Source: Nitrobacter sp. Nb-311A (GTDB lineage: Bacteria > Pseudomonadota > Alphaproteobacteria > Rhizobiales > Xanthobacteraceae). From it: DNA of 64,000 nt. The translations under genes and the position numbers were made by a program. Within the stretch, counting starts at the first letter, position 1. Every line of letters begins with the position of its first letter. Positions 25,111 to 32,434 of this stretch are shown one piece after another. The notes beneath the pieces are model-generated. The model saw only the letters and a program-made list of their open reading frames with translations. It did no database searches and was not told where the DNA came from. Where the stretch lies: positions 1 to 64,000 of the forward strand of contig NZ_AAMY01000008.1 in assembly GCF_000152905.1 (NCBI RefSeq), read 5' to 3'.

Positions 25111-25461
25111 ATGGCTGAAAGCGAAACCAAAGAGCGATTTAGCATCGAACCGGACGGCACGCGGGTTTGCCGCCTGCACGTACCGATGCGGGCGCATGGT
25201 GGACGAACCATTGATGTCGTTCGCCTCCGGCCGCCCAAATACAGAGACATCATGAGCTTTGGCGATCCCGCCGCAATGATCGTCTTTAACGGCGCGATCC
25301 TCCCGCACGAAGACATGGGGATTATCGAGAAATACCTCAACGCGTTGTTGCTCGATGACAAAGGCGAGGTGATCGATACGGGGCTCCTGGCTCAAGTCGA
25401 CTACCGGGACGCTCTGGCGCTGAAGGATGCTGTCCTCAGTTTTTTCAAGGCGGCGGCGTAG
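25111..25461 (+). CDS. Phage tail assembly chaperone (E/gp41-like), zero-frame product
   Basis: The protein has 116 residues and belongs to the tail assembly chaperone group of P2 gpE and Mu gp41. It has a beta-rich N-terminal half (CRLHVPMRAHGGRTIDVVRLRP) and a helical end (DYRDALALKDAVLSFFKAAA). The last codons contain a slippery heptamer. The zero-frame protein ends at 25461, while a -1 shift adds the gpE'-like tail described separately. These chaperones coat the tape measure during tail assembly, and the two-length design is conserved in long-tailed phages. Confidence 0.8.
   Translation: MAESETKERFSIEPDGTRVCRLHVPMRAHGGRTIDVVRLRPPKYRDIMSFGDPAAMIVFNGAILPHEDMGIIEKYLNALLLDDKGEVIDTGLLAQVDYRDALALKDAVLSFFKAAA
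25440..25446 (+). promoter_or_regulatory. Programmed -1 ribosomal frameshift site (T TTT TTC)
   Basis: In the chaperone frame the codons are AGT TTT TTC AAG, so T TTT TTC fits the X XXY YYZ slippery rule exactly. A shift back by one base moves translation into a frame that stays open to 25601. It occurs 13 bases before the zero-frame stop, the expected position for tail chaperone frameshifting. Confidence 0.85.
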
Positions 25462-25601
25462 GAGACATCTTCGACGCCGCTGACATTCTCGTTTTCGATC
25501 TCGGTTTCGATCCGTTCTCCGTGCAGGGGATGACCGTCACCGAAATCTTCAACTGGCTTGATCGCGCGATTGCGTTCAGGAAAAGGAAGTCCGCCAAGTG
25601 A
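25446..25601 (+). CDS. Frameshift extension of the tail chaperone (gpE'-like)
   Basis: After the -1 shift the ribosome reads about 51 more residues, QGGGVGDIFDAADILVFDLG through GMTVTEIFNWLDRAI to a TGA at 25599-25601. The pattern of a short aromatic core, then MTVTEIFNWLDRAI, resembles the small P2 gpE' tail. It has no start codon of its own, so it should exist only as part of the fusion. The tape-measure GTG at 25598 overlaps its end, giving translational coupling. Confidence 0.8.
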   Translation, partial: QGGGVGDIFDAADILVFDLGFDPFSVQGMTVTEIFNWLDRAIAFRKRKSAK

Positions 25602-27517
25602 CCAGAGTGATCGAGGCAAAGGCCGTCATCACCGCCAAGGACGCGACGGGCGGAGTCTTCGATCATGTCGCGCGACGGCTTCGCAATCTGATGCATACGG
25701 CCGAAACGGCCAACCGCAGAGTGAACAGTGCGGCCATGCGCGCAGGTGGTGCAGGCAGAGCCGCGGCCGGTGTAGTAGGCGCGCGTGGGATGTCACGCCG
25801 CGAAGGCGGTGTATTCCCGCCGATCATCCCGCCGATTGGACTCGGTGTGCTTGGCCCCGCAGCGGCGGCCTATGGCGGCGTTCAGGCGGTCAAACGCTAT
25901 GCCGACACCGACCTCGCGCTCACCCGCATCGGCATCACCGCGGACGCCACGAAAGAACAGATCGACGGCCTCAATAAGTCGGTCCGTGACCTGGCTTATG
26001 GCAGCGGCAAGTCCTTCGACGAAGTAACGAAGGGTCTCGAAAGCCTGGTCGCCGGCGGCCTCGATCTCGACAAAGCGATGCCGGCGCTACCTGCCATCGC
26101 CAAGACGGCTCAGGCGGCCGGCGCCGAAGTTCAAGACATGGCGACCACAACGCTGGCACTCAATCAGTCTCTCGGCATCTCGACCACCAAGATGCAATCC
26201 GCCTTCGACGTCTTGGTCACGTCAGGCAAGGCCGGAAAGTTCGAGCTGAAGGACATGGCCAGGTATATGGCCTCGATCGCACCGGCAGCGGCAGCGATCG
26301 GCCTCAAGGGCGAGGAAGGTTTGAAGCGCATTGTCGCGGTGCTGCAGACCATTCGCGCCGGTACCGGCTCAACGGAAGAAGCCGCGTCGTCCGTCCAGAA
26401 CATCTTCGCCAAGATGGAGAGCGAGGAGACATCCAAGCGGTTCAAGAAGTTCGGTATCGACCTGCGCAAGGAGATGAAGGAGGCGCGTAAAGAAGGCAAA
26501 GACCTGCTGACCGTGTTTACCGAGCTGACCGAGAAAGCCACGAAGGGCGATCTGTCCAAGATCCCGCAGCTGTTCAGCGACATGGAGTTCGCTCGTGGCA
26601 TGCGGGCGCTTCTGACCTTCAAGGACGTTTTCCAGGACGTGATGAATCGCGTCTCACACTCGGCCGGATCGGCGATGAAGGACTTTGACAAGGTCATGGA
26701 GCGCCCCCAGGCCGCGATCAACCGAATGGCCGAGAGCTTCGACCGGTTGAAAGAAAGCATCGGCAAGGCAATGGCTGCTGCCGGCGCCGCGAAGGCGATG
26801 GACTGGTTTTCCAGCAAACTTGAGGAAGGCGCTCGAATTAAAAGCCTGCCGGCGGCTGAGCGTGCGCAGTTTGAAGCCGATAAGCGCAAGCGCCAAATCA
26901 TCGATCCGCAGATCCGCGAGCTGGACGATAAAATCAGGCAAAAGGAAGAGGCGGAGCGCAAAAAGACGGAGCCATCATGGTGGGAGAGGATGCGAGGCAA
27001 AAAGAAGCTCGATCCCCTTGAGGACCGTCTGCGCAACGACCCTCAGCTTCAAGAATGGCGGATGAAGCGGTTCAACCTCGATGCCGGCCGCGTCGCTCTG
27101 CATGGCGGGGAGATGCCGCCCATCTTTACCGACGACGAAGTCAAGAAGATGCGGGAGGCCGAGGCCGAGAAGGCCCGCGCCGCCGACAACGCGAAGCCTG
27201 AGCCGCTGCCGTCCGGCACTTCACGCATGATCCCCAGACCAGACCTGCGCGAACGGCCGAAGCGGCTGGAATTGCCGCCCGTGCAGGGCCTCGATGCCGG
27301 TCCTAGCAAGGTCGACGTTCAGGGAACGGTAGACGGCGAATTGAATGCCAAAATCACGATCGAGGACGGCACGGGGCTGCTGAAGATGAAAAGCGACCTT
27401 GAACGGGTCGTGAAGGTCGTCGGCTCGCTTCAAGGCGCCAGCAATGGACCTGGCTCTGCAGGTCACTCCTCCCCTGACGCGGGTGCGGCTTCGGCAGGAT
27501 CGGCAGGTGCGCAATGA
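25598..27517 (+). CDS. Phage tail tape measure protein, TP901 family
   Basis: The protein has 639 residues and sets tail length while being spooled inside the tail tube. The TP901 core lies near residues 100-330 (DTDLALTRIGITADATKEQI, SFDEVTKGLESLVAGGLDLD, ATTTLALNQSLGIS, IAPAAAAIGLKGEEGLKRI). The N-terminus has a Gly/Ala-rich hydrophobic patch (IPPIGLGVLGPAAAAYGGV), and residues 430-520 are highly charged. It is short for a tape measure, which implies a short tail or a deletion. The start is GTG at 25598, overlapping the chaperone extension; the stop overlaps the next gene by ATGA. Confidence 0.88.
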   Translation: MTRVIEAKAVITAKDATGGVFDHVARRLRNLMHTAETANRRVNSAAMRAGGAGRAAAGVVGARGMSRREGGVFPPIIPPIGLGVLGPAAAAYGGVQAVKRYADTDLALTRIGITADATKEQIDGLNKSVRDLAYGSGKSFDEVTKGLESLVAGGLDLDKAMPALPAIAKTAQAAGAEVQDMATTTLALNQSLGISTTKMQSAFDVLVTSGKAGKFELKDMARYMASIAPAAAAIGLKGEEGLKRIVAVLQTIRAGTGSTEEAASSVQNIFAKMESEETSKRFKKFGIDLRKEMKEARKEGKDLLTVFTELTEKATKGDLSKIPQLFSDMEFARGMRALLTFKDVFQDVMNRVSHSAGSAMKDFDKVMERPQAAINRMAESFDRLKESIGKAMAAAGAAKAMDWFSSKLEEGARIKSLPAAERAQFEADKRKRQIIDPQIRELDDKIRQKEEAERKKTEPSWWERMRGKKKLDPLEDRLRNDPQLQEWRMKRFNLDAGRVALHGGEMPPIFTDDEVKKMREAEAEKARAADNAKPEPLPSGTSRMIPRPDLRERPKRLELPPVQGLDAGPSKVDVQGTVDGELNAKITIEDGTGLLKMKSDLERVVKVVGSLQGASNGPGSAGHSSPDAGAASAGSAGAQ

Positions 27518-27702
27518 GCTGTGGAGGCTGCGCAGAGCGCGCCAAGGCAATCAGCACCGGCGTCAAGGCCCTCGTTCGCGGTGACGTCAGAACGGCGGCG
27601 GAGAGATCGCGGTTCGTCGTCAAATCAGCGGCGACCGACGCAGCATCCTCTCTCAGGATCAAGGTAAGCGCGGCTCGCGCCAGATTGGGGAGGCACAAAT
27701 GA
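27514..27702 (+). CDS. Small Cys-containing phage tail-region protein
   Basis: The protein has 62 residues (MSCGGCAERAKAISTGVKAL ... RARLGRHK). A CGGC motif at the very N-terminus is followed by a basic helix. Proteins starting MSCGGCxxR sit after tape measures in several alphaproteobacterial prophages; the function is unknown. ATGA overlaps occur on both sides. Confidence 0.65.
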   Translation: MSCGGCAERAKAISTGVKALVRGDVRTAAERSRFVVKSAATDAASSLRIKVSAARARLGRHK

Positions 27703-28262
27703 CGCTCTCGATCCACTTCGACGCCTCATCGATCGTCCGCGCCAGCAACCTATTCCATGCCGCAGGCAAGGACGCGCCTAAGGCTCTCGTGCGAGCGATC
27801 AATCACACCGGCGACAAGGCCCGAACCCAGATGCGCCGAGTGCTCGTCAAGCAAACCGGCTTGCCCATGAAGACGATCCGAAAGGCCATCACATCGAAGA
27901 AGGCATCGTTCGCCGGTGGATCGTATGAGATCAAATCGGAGGGCGGCAACGTTCGTTTGAAATATTTCAAGCCGCGAGAGACCCGCAAGGGAGTAACTGC
28001 AGCGCCGTGGGGCAAGCGGCAACTTTATCCCGGCACCTTCATGAAAGGCGGCGCTTTCCCGAACCGTAAGGTGGTCGCGAAGTTCGACGGCCACGTCTAT
28101 CGGCGACTCAACAAGTCGGGCACGAAAATCACGCAGAAGCGATCCGGTCTCTTCATCCCGACCGAGATGGTCACCGGCTCGTCCGGGGCCGCGTTCTATT
28201 CGACGCTCGATCGCGAACTGCCCAAGAGGATCGCGCACGAGCTGTTCAGGGTGATCGGATGA
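27699..28262 (+). CDS. Prophage minor tail protein Z (GPZ)-like
   Basis: The protein has 187 residues. Family features are the N-terminal NHTGDKARTQMRRVLVKQTG segment (residues about 38-57), the basic RKGVTAAPWGKRQLYPGTFM stretch and the end FYSTLDRELPKRIAHELFRV. Lambda gpZ caps and activates the tail for head attachment. It is coupled to the previous gene by ATGA. After it the structural run breaks off, where tail tip genes would be expected. Confidence 0.8.
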   Translation: MTLSIHFDASSIVRASNLFHAAGKDAPKALVRAINHTGDKARTQMRRVLVKQTGLPMKTIRKAITSKKASFAGGSYEIKSEGGNVRLKYFKPRETRKGVTAAPWGKRQLYPGTFMKGGAFPNRKVVAKFDGHVYRRLNKSGTKITQKRSGLFIPTEMVTGSSGAAFYSTLDRELPKRIAHELFRVIG

Positions 28263-28396
28263 CCAGCGCGACCGCAGCACAGCGAGGACGTGGCGAATGG
28301 GCAACACCGTTGCCGATCTGCCTCGCCCGCGTGGGTCCTTCCCAGCCGCCTGGGGGAGCGGGGACGCGTCAGCCCGAGATTTCACTCAGTGCATAA
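28259..28396 (+). CDS. Possible 45-residue protein after the tail gene
   Basis: An ATG overlapping the previous stop (ATGA) opens 45 codons: MTSATAAQRGRGEWATPLPI, then CLARVGPSQPPGGAGTRQPE. The reading frame coincides with a G/C-rich segment that may instead be a packaging site. No domain is visible. Listed only because of the translational coupling. Confidence 0.3.
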   Translation: MTSATAAQRGRGEWATPLPICLARVGPSQPPGGAGTRQPEISLSA

Positions 28397-28515
28397 ATTC
28401 CTAGAGGAGGTTTTTCATCATTGAAATGATTTGAGTTTTCTGAGTTGGCTCTTTCAGCAATGGGATCAATATCCTAATCAGGGCTTGATCCGCCGGCAAC
28501 GATGCGAGTTATGCG

Positions 28516-28971
28516 ATGGACAACGTGGTGACCGCGAAGCAATTGGCCGATCTGATCGGCATCACCACGGAGCACGTCCGGCGGCATCAGCAGGCTGGCG
28601 TCGTCTTCAAGACGGGGCGCGACAAGTATCTCCTCCGTGAGAGCATCCGTGGCTATTGCGAGCATTTGCGGGGCGTGGCCTCAGGCCGGGGTGGTGATTC
28701 TGCGGTTGCGACCTTGACCGCAGAGCGGGCAAGGCAGGCCCGGGAGCATGCCGACAACACCGCGCTGAAGAACGCCGCTCTCAGGAAGGAGCTTGTCCCA
28801 GCCACCGACGTCGTCCGAGGCTGGGCAGATATCCTAACCAAAGTGCGAGCGGCCTTGTTGGCGGTGCCTTCGAGGGTGTGGCAGCAGGCGCCGCACCTCA
28901 CCGCCGAAGACAAAAATATAATCGACGCTGAACTGCGGCTCGCCCTGGCTGCCCTGGGAGAGGGCGAATGA
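28516..28971 (+). CDS. Terminase small subunit, Nu1-like
   Basis: The protein has 151 residues. The N-terminal winged helix is typical of Nu1/gpNu1: VTAKQLADLIGITTEHVRRH followed by the wing QAGVVFKTGRDKYLL. A long charged helix (LTAERARQAREHADNTALKN) and a C-terminal segment for contact with the large subunit follow. The protein recognises the packaging site and recruits the large subunit. Its stop overlaps the large-subunit start by ATGA. Confidence 0.85.
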   Translation: MDNVVTAKQLADLIGITTEHVRRHQQAGVVFKTGRDKYLLRESIRGYCEHLRGVASGRGGDSAVATLTAERARQAREHADNTALKNAALRKELVPATDVVRGWADILTKVRAALLAVPSRVWQQAPHLTAEDKNIIDAELRLALAALGEGE

Positions 28972-30746
28972 GCGAGCGTCTGACACGCGCGGCGCTGCGA
29001 TCGCTGATCCCGCCGCCCCGGCTACAGCTTTCCGAGTGGATCGAGCGAGAGATTTGCCTGCCAGACGATGTGTCGGCGCTTCCGGGACCTATTCGGCTCT
29101 ACCCGTTCCAGCGTGGCATTGCCGACGCCATCAGCGACCCTGCGGTCGAGAGAATCACCGTCGTGAAGTCGGCGCGCATTGGCTACACCACGCTGCTGAT
29201 CGGAACGCTTGCCGCTCACGTGGTCAACGAGCCGGCCGCGGTGCTGTTTGTTCTGCCGACCGCCGATGACTGCCGCAACTTCATGGTCAGCAACGTCGAG
29301 CCGACGTTTGAGGCTTCACCCTCCCTTGCCGGCAAGCTGTCAGGCGACCAGCCCGGCAAGAATGACAGAAATACCATGCTCTCGCGCCGCTTCCTGGGCG
29401 GCTCGCTCAAGATCGTGGCGGCGAAGGCACCTCGTAACCTTCGGGCCCACACCGCTCGCGTGCTGATCGTCGACGAAGCCGATGCCATGGAGGTTACGGC
29501 CGAGGGCTCGCCGATCATGCTGGCTGAGAAACGGACGCTCTCGTTTCCGGATCGGAAGATCATCGTCGGCTCGACGCCGGTGTTCGAGGATACCTCTCAC
29601 GTCCTGCGCTCCTATGCCCGTTCGGATCAGCGGATCTTCGAGGTTTGCTGTCCGGAGTGCTCAGGCTTTCACGAGGTCGCATGGAAGGACATCCAGTGGC
29701 CGGAAGGTGAACCGGACAAGGCGGCCTGGTGCTGCCCGGGCTGTGGTGTGGTGATCGAGGAACGGCATAAGCCAGCGATGGTCACGGCGGGCCGGTGGCG
29801 CGCCACCGCTCCCGAGGTGAAGGGGCACGCAGGTTTTCGGATTAACGCACTGGTGAGCCCGCTGGCGAACGCGTCGTGGCGAAAACTGGCAGCCGAATTC
29901 CTGCAGAGCAAAGACGACCCCGCGACACTGCAGACGTTCGTCAACACGATCCTGGCCGAGGGGTGGCGCGAGGCCGGCGAAGAGCTGGACGACAGCGCCC
30001 TTGCAGAGCGCGCTGAGAACTTCTCCCTCAATGACCTGCCCATGAACGTGCTGATGATCACGGCAGGCGTCGACGTGCAGCGCGACCGACTGGAGATCAC
30101 CTTCATCGGCTGGGACAGCGGCGGGGCCGCGTACGTCCTGGGCCATCGCATCATCTGGGGACTGCCGACGGACGATCTGACCTGGCGCGATCTGGACGAT
30201 CTGCTGAAGGAGCGCTTCCGCCATCCTTTCGGAGGATCGCTCGGCATCGAAGCTGCGGCCATCGATAGCGGCGACGGCGAGACGATGGAGCGCGTGTATC
30301 GCTTCTGCTTCCCCCGCGCACGCCGTCGGATCATGGCCATCAAGGGCGTCGCCGGGAATCGGCCGTGGATCGAGAGATCGAAGCAGAAGATCCAGGGCGG
30401 ATGGCTGTGGATCGTCGGCATCGATGGAATCAAGTCACATCTGATCGCGCGGCTATCCCGCAGCGGGAACGTCCGGTTCTCGAACAGCTTGTCGGCCGCT
30501 TGGTATGAGCAGCTGGCCTCCGAGCGTGTGGTGGTGCGCTACAATCGGGGCCAACCCATGCGCCGGTTCGAACGGATCCCCGGCCGCCAGGCGGAAGCCC
30601 TCGACACCGTCGTCTACGCCATCGCCGCCCGGCAGCAGGTCAACGTCAACTGGTCCGCGCGCGAAGAGCAGCTTCGCAATCCCATCGTAGCCGAGCAAGT
30701 CGCGCAAAGACCGCGCGTTGTGCAGTCAGACTGGATGGCCCGCTGA
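28968..30746 (+). CDS. Terminase large subunit, GpA family
   Basis: The packaging motor and nuclease has 592 residues, slightly short of lambda gpA. The ATPase domain has a deviant P-loop (VVKSARIGYTT, about 65-75) and Walker B LIVDEADAM (about 165-173). A zinc-binding insertion is present (CCPECSGF ... CCPGCGVV, near 222-262). The nuclease half begins around ITAGVDVQRDRLEITFIGWD with the catalytic Asp. It lies downstream of the tail genes, which is unusual. The stop overlaps the next start (TGATG). Confidence 0.92.
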   Translation: MSERLTRAALRSLIPPPRLQLSEWIEREICLPDDVSALPGPIRLYPFQRGIADAISDPAVERITVVKSARIGYTTLLIGTLAAHVVNEPAAVLFVLPTADDCRNFMVSNVEPTFEASPSLAGKLSGDQPGKNDRNTMLSRRFLGGSLKIVAAKAPRNLRAHTARVLIVDEADAMEVTAEGSPIMLAEKRTLSFPDRKIIVGSTPVFEDTSHVLRSYARSDQRIFEVCCPECSGFHEVAWKDIQWPEGEPDKAAWCCPGCGVVIEERHKPAMVTAGRWRATAPEVKGHAGFRINALVSPLANASWRKLAAEFLQSKDDPATLQTFVNTILAEGWREAGEELDDSALAERAENFSLNDLPMNVLMITAGVDVQRDRLEITFIGWDSGGAAYVLGHRIIWGLPTDDLTWRDLDDLLKERFRHPFGGSLGIEAAAIDSGDGETMERVYRFCFPRARRRIMAIKGVAGNRPWIERSKQKIQGGWLWIVGIDGIKSHLIARLSRSGNVRFSNSLSAAWYEQLASERVVVRYNRGQPMRRFERIPGRQAEALDTVVYAIAARQQVNVNWSAREEQLRNPIVAEQVAQRPRVVQSDWMAR

Positions 30747-31279
30747 TGCTGATGCGAACGCCAGGGCCCGAGGACAAATTGCCGGATTTTCCGGCAATAA
30801 GAATTGCGCCCAAGAAGAAGCGCTTCAAAGTCAACAAGGATCGCCGGGCGCATATCGTGCGCGTGGTGACATCCATCCTTGCTGGCGGTGAGCCCACGCG
30901 GTTCGCCTTCGAGGCGACATGTCGGCACGCCGTGAGGTCGCGTCTGTGCCTCAACGGCTGGTCATGGGCGGCGGCAGACGACCTGGCGGCGGACGTCGTG
31001 AAGGACGCGCTCAGGCGGCTCGGCGCGAGGCGGCCGACGTGGAAAGAGGGCCAGCCGGAGTGGGCGCAGGATGGGTTCGCGCCGATCCTCCGAACGCGCT
31101 GCATCCGTTGCCATCGCACCCTAGAGGGCGAACGATGGAAATTTTGTAGCGAGCTTTGTGACCAGTCGCATCGAGCTTTGATCTATCGAATTCGCGATGC
31201 CGAGCAGTTGGCGGCCTACGATATCGTTGCGAAGGGCGTGACCAGCTTAACCAGCGCGCGAGGTCCCAATGCGATTTGA
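30746..31279 (+). CDS. Hypothetical phage protein with C-terminal zinc-binding motif
   Basis: The protein has 177 residues. The N-terminal two thirds are helical and basic (APKKKRFKVNKDRRAHIVRV), and the C-terminal part has a zinc-ribbon-like set TRCIRCHRTLEGERWKFCSE followed by LCDQSHR (CxxC, then CxxxC). The same kind of motif is repeated three times in the next protein. Together they suggest nucleic-acid-binding accessory proteins of packaging or a host-takeover role. Neither is a known family to me. Confidence 0.6.
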   Translation: MLMRTPGPEDKLPDFPAIRIAPKKKRFKVNKDRRAHIVRVVTSILAGGEPTRFAFEATCRHAVRSRLCLNGWSWAAADDLAADVVKDALRRLGARRPTWKEGQPEWAQDGFAPILRTRCIRCHRTLEGERWKFCSELCDQSHRALIYRIRDAEQLAAYDIVAKGVTSLTSARGPNAI

Positions 31280-31742
31280 TGACCTTCGGGGGAGCGCGTG
31301 CGAGTGGTGCGGCAAGCCGCTCCCGGACAGTGGCAGGATCGACAAGGTATATTGTAATAACCGATGCTTTCACCAGCACGTGGGGGCGCTCAATCGCGAA
31401 GCCCTTCGAGAATCCAAGCGGGGGCGGATCTGCATCGTTTGCCAAAAGCCAATCTCCGTGGAGCTGAAGGCGGGGGCTGTATATTGCGGCGACGTGTGCG
31501 GCCGGAGGTTCAGGGGCAGGAGATCCCGGTCCCGTGAACGCGATGCTGTTCGAGCCTCCCGGGCCGATCGGACTTGTATTGTCTGCAAAGATCCGATGCC
31601 GGTTGAGCGGCCTAAGAACGCTCTGTATTGCGCGTCATGCAGACGTCGGAGGATCAACGAATTCCGAAAGCTCGCTCATGCACGTGATAGACTGCGGGCG
31701 GCGAGCAGCAAGGATGTGAACCATGACAACGCCGTTCGATGA
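31269..31742 (+). CDS. Triple zinc-ribbon phage protein
   Basis: The protein has 157 residues built from three tandem modules with near-identical spacing. These are CEWCGKP...VYCNNRC, CIVCQKP...VYCGDVC and CIVCKDP...LYCASC, with basic linkers (RRFRGRRSRSRERD). Each module has CxxC, about 13 residues, then CxxC or CxxxC. Modules of this sort usually fold around zinc and bind DNA, RNA or other proteins. It overlaps the upstream gene by 11 bp and the downstream gene by 20 bp. Confidence 0.65.
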   Translation: MRFDDLRGSACEWCGKPLPDSGRIDKVYCNNRCFHQHVGALNREALRESKRGRICIVCQKPISVELKAGAVYCGDVCGRRFRGRRSRSRERDAVRASRADRTCIVCKDPMPVERPKNALYCASCRRRRINEFRKLAHARDRLRAASSKDVNHDNAVR

Positions 31743-32121
31743 TCTTGCTGCTATGCTCTCGGACACCGTGAACGACTGCTTCGGCGAGACGTTTCGGTTC
31801 GAGGCGTTCAAGCCCGTCGATGACGTCGACCTGCCGACGGTTGCGGATGCTACCCGGCCAACGTTCGAGGCCGTCGGCATCTGGGCTGATCAGTCATCCT
31901 CCGAGCTGCCGCATGCCAGAATGGGGCCGGATCGTCGCGCACACGGATGGACTGCCGGGCACCCGACGGTGCTGATGGCAGACGCAAGGATGCCATGGCG
32001 TCCCCGAGCAGGCGATCAGATCACGCGGCTCGCAGACGGCACCGTCTACCGGATCAGTAAGCCGCCTCGGCCTGATGGGATGGGCCACACCACGATTCCG
32101 CTCACGGATAGGAAGCGGTGA
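31723..32121 (+). CDS. Phage head-tail joining or completion protein (FII-like)
   Basis: The protein has 132 residues. It has the layout of small head-tail attachment proteins: a helical start (PFDDLAAMLSDTVNDCFGE), then strands VGIWADQSSSELPHARMG, RPRAGDQITRLADGTVYRIS and a C-terminal VTIPL-type end (HTTIPLTDRKR). The segment RAGDQITRLADGTVYRI is the most characteristic. The identification is by pattern. It is the last gene of the rightward structural run; a terminator follows. Confidence 0.6.
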   Translation: MTTPFDDLAAMLSDTVNDCFGETFRFEAFKPVDDVDLPTVADATRPTFEAVGIWADQSSSELPHARMGPDRRAHGWTAGHPTVLMADARMPWRPRAGDQITRLADGTVYRISKPPRPDGMGHTTIPLTDRKR

Positions 32122-32143
32122 CGACTAAGCCGGTGGACGCCCG

Positions 32144-32434
32144 CTAGGCGTCCACCAAAGCCACCCGCTCGAGGCGGGTTTTAATCATCTGGTTGATTTG
32201 TCGAGTTGAGTCAGTAACCCGTATCTGCGCCTTGATGGCCGCGAGCGAAAACTCTTTGAGCAAAGGCACAAATGACGCGTTGACGAACGACGAAGTCGCG
32301 GTCTGAACCTTACTGAACGACACAACGAAGGGTTCTCCGGCCGCCATGGCTGATCGAAGGTGAGGCAACACGTTGGCCCCTTGGTCGGCGGTATTTGCAC
32401 CGGCCACGAGATCGTGAATCTGAATTGTTACCAT
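32144..32434 (-). CDS. STAS-like DUF4325 protein
   Basis: The protein has 96 residues, resembling the DUF4325 STAS-like group: IHDLVAGANTADQGANVLPH, then a strand PFVVSFSKVQTATSSFVNAS ending in the SSFVNA turn expected near an STAS-type strand-helix junction, and FVPLLKEFSLAAIKAQIRV. STAS proteins of the anti-anti-sigma type bind GHKL anti-sigma kinases. This gene directly follows and overlaps (7 bp) a GHKL-STAS gene, so a partner-switch pair is likely. It lies in reverse orientation in a prophage and is therefore probably accessory cargo. Confidence 0.7.
   Translation of the reverse strand: MVTIQIHDLVAGANTADQGANVLPHLRSAMAAGEPFVVSFSKVQTATSSFVNASFVPLLKEFSLAAIKAQIRVTDSTRQINQMIKTRLERVALVDA
32163..32182 (+). 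terminator. Terminator of the rightward phage structural operon
   Basis: The stem ACCCGC/GCGGGT with loop TCGAG is followed by TTT. It lies inside the 3' end of the convergent STAS-like gene. A second, longer stem, GGTGGACGCC/GGCGTCCACC at 32132-32156, overlaps that gene's stop codon but has no T run on the plus strand. Confidence 0.65.
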
